From Datura wrightii (lineage: Eukaryota > Streptophyta > Magnoliopsida > Solanales > Solanaceae), in contig JASDFA010000010.1 in the NCBI GenBank assembly GCA_035772735.1, positions 157,234,501 through 157,298,500 of the forward strand: a stretch of 64,000 nt of DNA. Reading direction: 5' to 3'. Positions 1-11,400 of the stretch are shown one piece after another (the stretch's first letter is position 1; each line of letters starts with the position of its first letter). Under the pieces are notes generated by a model. It was not told where the DNA came from and ran no database searches. It saw only the letters and a list, made by a program, of their open reading frames with translations. The translations under genes and the position numbers were made by a program.

Positions 1-939
1 AATTTACAATTGTTGCATAAATAAAAATTATTGCAATAACTATTATGCAATCACAATAAGTAGAATTTTAATTTGGATGAGATTTGAGTAGTGGTACTCA
101 CCGTGGATGAATAATGAAATTTTTCGCTTAATTTTTTAGTGGGTCGAGCAGGTTAAAAGGATTTAAATGAGTTAGCAGATTTCATTGAATAAAATATATG
201 TTATGTAGATACCACATAGAAAAATTAAGACCGGACATGGAGATTTAATGTAACAAGGGTAATTATAATTTTTTTTAGAGTATAATGACAAATATAACTC
301 AAATAAATATGTCGAAAACATAATGATTTAACGTTATAGAAGTAAATATAACTTTTTTTTAAAGTACAGGGGCAAATATAACCTTAAAGTTGGAAGAAAA
401 AAATTAATTATATTAAAAATAAATAAATAAAACTTATTTTTAAAAGTATAAATACAAATATCACCCTTTTCCCTTTTTTTCTTCACGATTTAGTTACTTC
501 TATAGCAAATCATTTTTCTCCAAAGAGCATTAGGCCATTACAACAAATTAAATTGACCACTACTTCAAAATAATGCAGCAACTGAAGTTGATTGAACAAC
601 TACTCATGGCATGATTTCTTAGGACAATATTATAGGTAGTGCTTTCATAATCATCACCAAACTAAAAAAAAAAAAGGAGGAGGCCAAATATATATTATAT
701 ATATATATGTATTCTTTTTTTTTTCTGAAAAAAAACTACAACCACAGAAATCACTTTGCTATAACTAGAATCCCAACCTACAATAACCACTCATTCATCA
801 CTAAACTACAGAATCGATGAAAAAATTTTCTCTTTTTCTTTCCAATTAGTAGAAAGTAGAATTCAAAAGAAAGTTCACCTTATTAAAAACTGAAAAATTG
901 CATGAACAATAAACTACAGGTTAAAAAAAAGAAAAAGCC
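1..939. other. AT-rich intergenic sequence, no gene seen
   Basis: No ORF with recognisable protein similarity and no splice-consistent exon chain was found on either strand. The stretch holds poly-A and poly-T runs and a short TA microsatellite near 690-710. It is probably old repeat-derived DNA. Confidence 0.6.
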
Positions 940-1524
940 GTTCGGCCATGCGAAATGAAATCATAATTTAAAATCATGATTTGAAATCATATGAGATAAA
1001 GTTTGAAGTTTTGTTTGGATATGTAATTTGAAAATTTTAAATTGTATTTTTTCCTCGTGAACATAAGAACTACATAAGTTGTAAAAATTATTCAAGTTGC
1101 CCAATTTCTTATACAATCTTACTAAATAAGTAAAAGTTTATAATAAAATATAATACACTATCACAAAGCCATTCTAAAAAAAATACAAATTAAAAATCAA
1201 ACTTTAGTTCAATAAAAAATAAAATTAAACATGAGTTGTAGTGTACTACTCGTTAATATAATTCTCCCACATAGTACGGACAATCTCCTCATGGACAATA
1301 TAATAGTTGGCAAAGGTTGTTTACATTTATTAAATAAATGGTTGGTAAATATAGTTGGTATATATAAAATGATGGATTTTTTTTTACAAAATATAAACTT
1401 GTGGGTTAAATATTGTATTTGAAAAATCCTATCTCGTGATTTGAAATCTCAAATCAAGCTTTTTGAAGGTTTTGAAATTTCATCTCATGATTTCAAATTA
1501 TGAGATAAAATCGCATGTCCAAAC
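940..1524. mobile_element. MITE-like element with terminal inverted repeats
   Basis: The left end reads GTTCGGCCATGCGA and the reverse complement of the right end reads GTTTGGACATGCGA. Inside each end, the motif ATAATTTGAAATCATGA and close variants recur in inverted orientation, so the whole could fold into a long imperfect hairpin. There is no transposase ORF, which fits a non-autonomous DNA element. No clear target-site duplication was found, so the exact ends and the superfamily are uncertain. Confidence 0.6.
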
Positions 1525-3006
1525 ACTAATTTAATCTCACAATTTCAAACTACCAGACCTTAGAGGGCGGAAGAACTCCAAACCCGTGGTGTAGGGTTCA
1601 AATTTCATCATTTGATCACATGGAAGACCATAAGTGAACGTATCCCAACATAGATAACTATTACTATAAGTTTAAGGAGTAAATCTTGTGAGAATGTATT
1701 TAAAAATTACTTCATAACTCTTCTAGTTTTAAGGAACTTTTTTTATACTTGGCAATATATTATTCACTTTTTCCTCTAAATTTTTTTGGGTCCAGAGCTA
1801 TCAATATGGTAAAGGGGATCGGTCCAATTCAATTCGTAATTTAATAAAATTGTACTGTGATATTTGAAGTCTATTTAAGAATGAGATTTTTAGTCTGGCT
1901 TGAATAAATTTTTTGGCCTGTGGAGCTTGAGTGAAGTGTGTTGGGTCGGCCTGTGGGTCAAATAAAAAAATTTAAAAATAAAATATTACTAAAAATAACC
2001 AGAGGATTTCAAAAGTAAAGTCTACTTAAACCATCATTTTAATGGGTGTTTTATTATTATCTAATTTTATGTTTTATTGTGATCTACTGGAATTGAAATA
2101 TGTTAAAGTTATATTGTTACTCATTAACTGTTTAGTTTGCTTGTTAATAACTTTCTTTGGTTTGAGGGTTATCATGTCAAAAGTCATTCAGTTTTACAGA
2201 AACTACATATCCAACAAAATTATTTTTTTGTACGGTTGTATTCAAGATATTTAATAAACTGATAATGATTTCAGATTAAAGTCATACAACTAAATCTTTA
2301 CTTGAAGCTAAACTTAATAACTATTATTAAGATTATTTTATTGGTGGATTTGAGATACGATTAACAAGTAGTAATACCATGTAATATTATCTTGTAAAAA
2401 TACATATGTTTAGCATCTTTAACTTATAATTTAAAAATATATTTTTTAAAAGTGGGTTGGTCCGTGCGGTCCACAGTCCACGTAATGATGGGTTGAACTT
2501 GTTGTTTTAGACCCATCAAAATGATGGGTCAACCCGTCCTAATTGGAAATCCTGTTACATATTCATAGGATTGAGTCCTTGGGTTTTCAAAATAGTGTCT
2601 AACTCATTCAATTTCAAAACTCGTGTGAACTAGTTCGAATAAATTAAGCCGATCCACATTGACAATTCTATTTGGGTCGATGACTTTTGAGCGTAATGTA
2701 TATATGTGTCGTATAAGTGTGTGTGTAATATGCGAATGGTAAGTATCAGTTAAACTTGTTGGTACTAAGGATAGCTAGCAGTGATGGGATTGAATGATTT
2801 GTTTAAATTTAATTTACAATACTGCCAATGTATGAAATTTCCAAACTTCCTTTTAATTACTTTCTTGGAACCTTCCCTTTCATAACACACACAGGAGAAA
2901 ACAACTAGCTAGCAGGAATTAAATCATTTGTCGAGTATGATACATTATAAATTCCCACGTCATTCTTTTTTTTTTATCAGTTTAATTAATTACAAGAATA
3001 ATTAGG
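1525..3006. other. Intergenic region upstream of the polygalacturonase gene
   Basis: No convincing coding region is present. A TATA-like TATAAAT lies at about 2946-2952, roughly 55-60 bp upstream of the polygalacturonase start codon, and could be its core promoter; this is inference from position and sequence only. The rest is AT-rich with fragments resembling dispersed plant repeats. Confidence 0.45.
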
Positions 3007-6000
3007 ATGGAGGAGCTCATGACATCTTATAGTTCCTTATTCTCTTGCTTAATTTTTCCTTCTTATAATTCTGTATCCCTACTATATAGTAGTACTGTAT
3101 TTTTCTTGTTGCTTTTCGTAAATGTGAATAGTTTTGATCCCCTGATTCAGTTCCCCACAATATTATTATTGAAGAACACAACAGGCAAATCAATAACCCT
3201 TCTTTACGTGAATGAGTTTGGAGCCAAAGGAGATGGCATCACCGATGACACTAAGGTAAAATATTTATATATACTGTTCGCGGTCATCGCAAATAACTCT
3301 ATTTAATACTCTATATGTATGTATTTTCAGATCTTTCAAGATGTTTGGAAAATCGCGTGTTCTTCACCATTACGACCGAAAATTATAATCCCACGTGGAT
3401 ACTCATTCTTAGTTCGACCTATTGATTTTGTTGGGCCTTGCCGGTCAAAGATTTCTCTAATAGTAAGTGCTAAACTCTTAACAATATTTGTAACTTATTC
3501 AACAATGGAGCAATTCTATACTATAGATCTTCTTACAGATTGAAGGGTCAATTGTAGCGCCAAAAGATCCAAAAGTGTGGGATGGATTGGATGCACATAA
3601 ATGGCTTTATTTCCTTAAAGTGAGACATCTGACTGTACAAGGAGGAGGAACAATAAACGGGATGGGCCACAAATGGTGGGCTACTTCATGCAAGATCAAT
3701 ACAACCAATGTAATTATCATTAATTGCCATACTAATATCAAAAAATAATGTTTATTGGTCACTTTTAAATTCTAATTAATTAGGTAGAGTTTCAAATTTT
3801 TTTGAAATTTTTCTTGCGAAGATTAAACCTTCGGATATATTGAAGATGACTATTTCTCACTTATAGAATTAAAAAGTGAATATATATAGTGCTTTATGAA
3901 ATTCTTTCACAAGAAAGTCTGACGTGTTATCATCATCTATTTTTGCAGCCTTGTCGACATGCTCCAACAGTAGGTGCTATTTTCCCCAATCTCATCTATG
4001 TTTAAGTGTTTAATTTCTATTTGATCGACAGTGTTAATGAAATTTTATATTATTAAGTCATCTGAAAAATAATCATAATTAATGACTATACAAAGTGAAA
4101 CTTTTTGCCCGGAAAATAAACGAGATAATCCGTTACAATAAGTTATATTAAACTAATAGCATAAATTTTTTGTTTATATTGTTAATATATTTATCATAAA
4201 TTTGTTTTGTTTAATTACATATATAGCGACTTTAACTTAATTATTATAGTCATGATTAGCTAATTTGTACTTCAACTAAAGTATTATTTTATTATAGATA
4301 CTGTTTCTTTTTTTAGAATGTTTTGTCATACCATCTTTAGTATTTTGTCGTGATTTCTTCACTTCTATTATTTCTTTCCTCAACTGCTTTGTTATATTTT
4401 TCCTTGAGCTAAGAATGTATTGTAAACAACATCTCTACCTCTCAAAATAGGGATAAAATTTGCGTGCACACTATTCTTTCCAAGCCTCACGTGTGAGACT
4501 ACACTAAATATGTTTACGTAGTTGTTGCTGTATGATACATTAATTTAATGTGAGCACAGGCTATGAGTTTCCACAGATGCAACAATTTAAAAGTGAGGGA
4601 CATAAGGATGCTTAATAGTCAACAAATGCATATATCAATTTCAAACTGCATAAATGTTGAAGTATCACATATCATAGTGCAAGCACCAGCTAAGAGTCCT
4701 AACACTGATGGTATCCACATAAGCTCATCTACACATGTTGCTATCAAGGACTGCACTATCCGCACAGGTTTGTTTAATTTGTGTTTGGTTTTTGGTACAA
4801 TTTGAATCACAGAGGGAAAATTAGATGACCACCAATGTCCGAGCTCTACCAGTTTCTCTATAGAAGAGAGAGATTTTACTCATACGCAAAGGCGAATTCA
4901 TACCTGATTTAAATTTAATGGGTTCAATATTATTGACTCTTTGTCATACTAGAAAATTTGTTACATATTCTTAATTTCCCTTTTATTTGACATGCAATGC
5001 ATAAACTGAATACGATCCACCAGGAGATGACTGTATATCTATAGTCAGCAATTCTTCAAGTATCGTGATCAAAAACATTGCGTGTGGCCCAGGCCATGGT
5101 ATAAGGTACGTACAACATATTTAACTTACTATTTTATTTTATTTCTTTTACGAATCATAGCGACAAAAAACTGAATTTTATTGGATTGTGATAACAAGAA
5201 CATTTTGTCATTTACAATGTTTTGTCGCGTAATTAAGTCATTTGCACAGGATTTTATCCCCATTTGATGGAAATTTTACTTCAAAACTGTCATCGCGACT
5301 CTTCCGCGGCTTTATTGTTATGTACTATATAAGATCATATGTGTAAAAGAAAAAAAAACTGGCTTGATTGACTGATACATATGCACCATCATTTTAGCAT
5401 TGGAAGCTTGGGAAAGTCAAATTCCTGGTCTCAAGTGCACAATGTCTGTGTTGATGGAGCATATCTTTCCAATACGGAAAATGGTGTAAGGATAAAAACA
5501 TGGCAGGTAGATAATCCTAAAAATATTAATTTGCTGCTTCTCTCCCAAATTAATCTGATTATCCTTAATACCATTATTTATTTTTTCTGATGCAACCCCT
5601 GTTATAATTAGTTTTCCTCATATATAATTGCTTTATCAGGGAGGCCGAGGGTTTGTGAGAAAGATTAGTTTTGAGAACGTGTGGATGGAAAATGTATCAA
5701 ATCCCATCATAATAGATCAATATTATTGTGATTCTCCACTCCCCTGCCCAAACCAGGTATGCTATATGCGAGTTAATTTCTAAAATATTCATTTAATTAA
5801 TAATTATTATCTCAGAATTTATTTTTTTTGTTTTAAAAAAAATATGATTTTATGAGAAATCAATCCCCGTATTGCAATTAAGTTTGTGTGCATCTAAGTT
5901 AATTAATATTAATGTAAAATATTTTATTGATATGCAGACATTGGGTATTAGCATTCATACCGTATCTTTTGTGGGTATTAGAGGAATTTCAGCAACAAAA

Positions 6001-6210
6001 AATGCAATAATATTTGCCTGCAGCGATAGCTCCCCGTGTAGAAAGCTATATTTGAAAGATATTCATCTCGTTTCGTTTTTAGGGTTTCCAACGACATCGT
6101 TTTGCTGGAAGGCATATGGATCAACCTCCGGATTGAACAGTCCCCCTTCTTGCTTTGGCATTATGCAGCAACCCAATAAATATTTGTCTAATTGGAGTCA
6201 ATCCATTTGA
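3007..6210 (+). CDS. Polygalacturonase (glycosyl hydrolase family 28), 9 exons
   Basis: Cell-wall pectinase that hydrolyses alpha-1,4-galacturonan in the apoplast. Hand-spliced exons are 3007-3255, 3331-3462, 3539-3709, 3949-3969, 4560-4767, 5024-5105, 5398-5506, 5640-5756 and 5938-6210. All introns are GT-AG and all phases close, giving 453 aa. An N-terminal hydrophobic segment (about residues 22-40) fits a signal peptide or signal anchor. The family motifs are all present: NTD in exon 5 (about residues 239-241), GDDC across exons 5-6 (about 261-264), GPGHG (about 282-286, catalytic-site His 285) and RIK (about 319-321). The 7-codon exon 4 (PCRHAPT) bridges two conserved blocks. The sequence resembles the plant clade typified by Arabidopsis At1g48100. 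The start is the first Met; the Met at 3019 is an alternative. It appears intact. Confidence 0.93.
4768..5023 (+). other. Polygalacturonase intron 5 with a possible repeat fragment
   Basis: Around 4890-4980 the sequence GGCGAATTCATACCTGATTT and the following text resemble a common solanaceous dispersed repeat (gcggatcta/gaattcaggattt type). It lies wholly in the intron and does not disturb the splice sites. The assignment rests on remembered similarity only. Confidence 0.3.
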
Positions 6211-7699
6211 TAATATCTATATAATGCCCATTTGCTCACGGCATAAATTAAGAGGCTTTTAGTTTAGAGCATGCACATCATATGCAAGTGCAACTACTAT
6301 ATATTCAAATGTGTTGTCTATTAAATAATTATATATATGTGTGTGTTATTCTAGGCAAAGCATGTCATTAAATAGGTGCTTCCATATTATATTATAAGCG
6401 CGCATGTAAATATTTGTAATATTTGATGAGATGATAAGAAGTTTACGAATAATTAATAATATGTTCTTGAAAAGGATTTTTTGAAATTGTTTAAATTCGA
6501 CAATTATCTTCTTCTTATTTTGCTACTGTTTCTCGTTTCTATAAATCTATGATCATCATAATGAGTGACTTTATTCACTCTCAGAAATAATATTCGAACG
6601 TACTGTTAGTTCATTACTATTTCACCCATGATAAGCGCTCAAAAATAATACACAAAAGTTTCATACGGAAACTTGAACTCTCATTCGGACAATCTCTCTC
6701 ACATGCTCTTGCATATTCATTTTTACTACTTAATTCGTTAGTCGTTATTTTACATCCGCTAAAAAGATTACTGAAAATAATCCTAGGTTGATTGCCGCAA
6801 CACTGTTGCAAATGATTTATGACTTGAATTATATGTTTTCTTTTTTTATTTCTTTTAACATTTGGAGGTTAATGTAGATTTCTAGCATTGTTGTTGGTGA
6901 TGTCGTATGGAAAGGTGATGAACTTAAGTCGATGAAGTTTTGACAAACATGAGAATTCAATTTGATTGTACAGTTGTTCACAATTTGAGTTTCATTAAAT
7001 TAGTTTGAAGCTCGAGAATGGTCAGTTTGAGTTTGGAATATAAATTTGGCCACAGGAGATTCTAGTATTGAAAAAGACGATGATGCAGACATCAAAATAG
7101 AGACATTAACTCTTTAAAGTTAAGAGACCAATTTGAATCATTTATATATTTTTTTTTAAAAGGGCACATATGTGGACAAGTAGCATCACCAAGTGCTAAA
7201 CACTGTCATTAGAGATTAAGTTTCTGTCATTTAATTAGTATCAACAAATCGAGTTCATTTTTGTTGACAAGAATAGATTTGATCTCAAATATTAAGAAAG
7301 ATAAATTTAGATTATTTTTAGTTACAAGAAAAAGAGAAGATTATTTTATATAATGCAGAGATAAATTTAACCTTTTTCTAATTTAAATAAGGGTCTTAAA
7401 AATCATTATTTATGGAAATTAGTAGTAACAAAGCTCGGCAACAAATGGCTTCCTAGGTTAGGTAGTTGTTAAGATCTTCGGTCTTAAGTCTATTCCAACT
7501 TCATCTCATTTAAGATGAAGACTGTTAATAAGGTTAGAAGAAGTAGAATGTTGGATCAAGTTGTGTCAAAAAGTTTTCAAGGGACTGAAATGTCATTGAT
7601 TTCTATAACAATATCTACCACTTTACCCCAAACACCATGGGAAAGCTCTTAAGCTATGAAACAAGGCCCGACATTAATTGCATGGGAACAAAATGTTAA
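6211..7699. other. Intergenic region downstream of polygalacturonase
   Basis: Probably contains the polygalacturonase 3' UTR just after 6210. No further gene is supported; the short ORFs here have no recognisable similarity and no consistent splicing partners. Confidence 0.5.
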
Positions 7700-8105
7700 C
7701 GTCCCCCCCTCTCCTTCCTGAAACTAACAACTAATAATGGTCACTTGATCTATAACCTAATCATTTCTAAATGCACATTGTTGATAAGGAGATTGGGCAA
7801 TCCAATCATGAAACACAACTTTAGAGAGAGCAAAATAGAGTTGTTGATTTGCTGGCTAAAGAAGGTTCTAAAGGAGAACATTTTTATGAATCCAATATTC
7901 TCATAGTTCCACTAATATTGAATAGATATTTTTAAAACTATATTTAACAGTGTATAGAGAGATTTTAACATTTCTATGTGCACGATGGACTATACAAAAC
8001 TACCTGATAGCACTACCGTCACTACTAACCAAGTATTGTAATTTTGTTATAAATATTATGCTATCCTTCTCACCAAAAAAGAAAAATAAAATAAAAATTA
8101 AAGAG
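7700..8105 (+). mobile_element. 3' fragment of an L1-like LINE (RNase H tail plus A-rich end)
   Basis: Around 7838-7920 the plus strand reads REQNRVVDLLAKEGSKGE in one frame. This matches the C-terminal end of the RNase H-like domain found at the end of many plant non-LTR retrotransposon polyproteins. It is followed by a short non-coding stretch and an A-rich tail at about 8072-8105, as expected for the 3' end of an L1-type insertion. Upstream coding is degenerate. The left boundary is not defined. Confidence 0.5.
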
Positions 8106-8498
8106 ACAACTCAAAGGTGAGGGTTAAGCTTCTACAACGTTAACTTTGACAGCTTTTGTGAGGGAGATCGTTAGATTTAGGGTTTAGGACCAAAACTGTT
8201 AACTTCTGGTAAACATTAAGGACTACTCATGTTACATAATATGTATGAAGGACCAAAAGGATCCAATCTCCATACATTAAGGACCATTTTGATAAATTAC
8301 TCCTCAGATTTTAGTCCCCACTCCCCACGCAAATAGAAACAAAGCCCTAGCTGTTAAGAAGAACAAAAGTTACAGCGAGTTACCCCGCCGTTTCGTTTCA
8401 GCTAGATCAGTCACTCGACTACTCATTCATATAGTTGACGGAATACGTTTGAGTTGCAGGGTGTTGAAGGTTATTGTCTTGCTGTTAAAGGGTTTAAT
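8106..8498 (+). promoter_or_regulatory. Upstream region and 5' leader of the Alba gene
   Basis: Non-coding stretch directly before the start codon of the Alba-family gene. It becomes less AT-rich from about 8330, as is common for a plant promoter or 5' UTR. No specific element could be assigned. Confidence 0.4.
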
Positions 8499-11400
8499 AT
8501 GGAAGAGGTAACAGAAGGAGTGAGCAATTTGAACATCGTTGATTCTCAGAAGAAGAATCGTATTCAAGTATCTAATACCAAGAAACCTCTTTTCTTCTAC
8601 GTTAATCTTTCCAAGGTACACAACTCATAATCCCGATATTCTGTGTATGTTTTCCATGGTTTTAATTGGTTAATTTGTTTTTTTCTCTATTATTGGATCT
8701 TGGATTTGATGTGTGACTACATGGTTCTAGAGGTATATGCAGCAGTATAATGAGGTGGAGCTTTCAGCTTTGGGAATGGGTATTTCATCTCAATTCTCTG
8801 TTTCTTTTATTAGCCATATCCTGGTTTTCCATGTTTGAACTTGTTAAGCAGACTGCACTCTTAGTTCGTTTGGGGATTGTCTATATTAGTGGTGGTAGAA
8901 GATTTTTTTTTTGTTGAAAAGCTAGCTTGATCGCATATCAAAATTTGGAATTTGGATTCTTTAAACTATGAAAATATTATTATTATTATTATTGAATGGT
9001 GTCAAACATTTTGGGATATATCAAAGTAGAAAGGTTGTCTTATATTGGGAAGGCAGGAGTGTTTGATTGGGTATTGTCGGTAACTCTATATTAGTGGTGA
9101 TAGAAGATCTTTTTTTGAAAGTTAGCTTGGCAGAGCATATAATAATTTGGAATTTGAATATAGTTGAATGGATCTGAAAACTGAATTCCTTAAACGAAGA
9201 AAATACAACAACATACCCAGTGTAGTCCCATAAAGTAAGGTATGGGGAGAGTAGAGTGTATAGACCTTACCCCTGCCTCAGAGATAGAGAGGTTGTTTTC
9301 GTTAGACTCTAGGCTCAAGGAAAAACAGTTCTTGAGGTAATAACAAAAACAAAATATTGAACAAAAAACACAACAAAACAATACAATACTTGAGGTACAA
9401 GAAATCAACAAATAGTACATAAATCAAAGGACAAGAAACTACAGGAGCAATACTACGACTATTAATATGAACGGGCAACAAGACAATACACTGCTACCTA
9501 TTACCCTTCTGCTTTAATTCATGACCTCCCGGCCCTCTTATCTAAGGTCATGTCCTATCTAATAATCTTTCCCAATACTTCTTCGATCTACCTCTACCTT
9601 TCTTGAAACCATCCCTAGCCAATCTCTCATACCTCCGCACTGGGCATGCATTTTCTCTTCATATGTCTGAACCATCTCAGGCTTGCTTTCCGCATCTTGT
9701 ACTCCATCGATGTCACTCCCACATTGTCTCAGATATCCTCATTCCTAATCCTATATCTCTTAGTATGCCCACACATCCATCACAACATCCCCTTTTTGGC
9801 AACGTTTACCTTCTCTCATACAACATAGTTCATCTAACCACCACCCTGTAGAACTTGCCTTTTGATGGCTCTTTTTATCACAGAAGACTCTGGATGCGAA
9901 TTTCCACTTCATCCATCCTGTACCGATATGGTGAATGACATCCTCGCACCCAAGATAGTTGAAACTTTCTCTTTTTTGGATGACCTGTGTATCAAGTCTT
10001 ACTACCAAATCAGCCTCATATTTTACATCACTTAACTTACACTCCAAGTATTTTGTCTTGATCCTACTCAAGTTGAACGTTTTGGACTCCAGGGTCTGTC
10101 TCCAATCTGCCGCGAGTCTTGTCAGTCATAACTATGTTATCCGCAAATAACATACACCATGAAAACTCATCTTGAATTTGTCTCGTTAATATATATATCA
10201 CCAAGGCAACTAAAAATGGGCTAAACCAACTTAGCGTTAACTCTGTCGCGAGTCTCATCAATCATAACTATGTTATCCACAAATAACATACACCATGACA
10301 ACTCACCTTGAATTTGTCTCGTTAATATATCTATCACCAAGGCAACTAAAAATGGGCTAATAGCTGGTCCCTGCCACAACCTCATCAAAACTAGAAAATG
10401 CTCTGAGTCTCCTCCCTCAATCCTCAGTTGAGTCTTGATTCTATTACACATGTCCTTAATCACTCTAGTATACATCATATGTACGCCTCTAGCCTTCGAA
10501 CAACTCAAAATAACCTCTCTTTGGACTTTTTTTAATAAGTCTTTTTTAGGTCGATTAAGGCCATGTGTTCCTTCTTCCTTTCTCTGTATTGTACCACCAA
10601 CCTCCTTATTAGATGAATGATTTATGTAGTTGAGTGCCCCGACATGAATCCGAACTGGTTCTCAAAAATAGCCACACCCCTCCTCACACTCATCCCACCA
10701 CTCTCTCCCAAACATTTATAGTGTCTTAGCAACTTTATACCCCTATAGTTGTTGCAATTCTGGATGTCACCGCGTTTCTTGTACACCAGTATCATTGTAC
10801 TCCATCTTTATCTTCTTGAAACAACATTAAACAACTCAGTCAGCCACTATGCCTGCGCTCTTTCAAAATTCCACTAGTATCTCATCTAGTCCGGTCACTC
10901 TACGCCTCTACTTCTATGCATCCTAAGAATAACACCCTTAATGTCCTCAACATTTGTACGCCTATAATACCCATAATCGTGATGCTTCTCTTAGTGCTCC
11001 AAATCATTCGACACTATGCCTCTGTCCTCCTCTTCGTTCAAAAGTTTATGAAATTAGACTAATGATGTCTCCTCCACCAGTATTTTTTTGTTGTTCTCAT
11101 CCTTAATGCATTTTGACTAGCCTGTACAACTTCTTATCCTTAGCCCTGTCCTCTAATTCTAATTCTACCGTTATCGATTAGGTATCAGTGGAAACATAAA
11201 GATAAAAGAATTAACTAAATATCAAATCGACCAAATTGAACAAATGATAGGTCATAAAGGAGTTCAAAAACTGCTGTTTTTGCCGCTGTGACCGCTAACT
11301 TTGCTTCCTTCCTTGCCATCTTATACCTTTTTGTATTAGTCCGCTTTTCCTCCCCATCCTTACTATCCACCGACTATGTACGCCACCTTCTTTGCCTCTA

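Noticed and set aside
9603..9851. Plus-strand ORFs of 60-82 codons near 9.6-9.9 kb
   Set aside because: Antisense to LINE sequence; no protein similarity.
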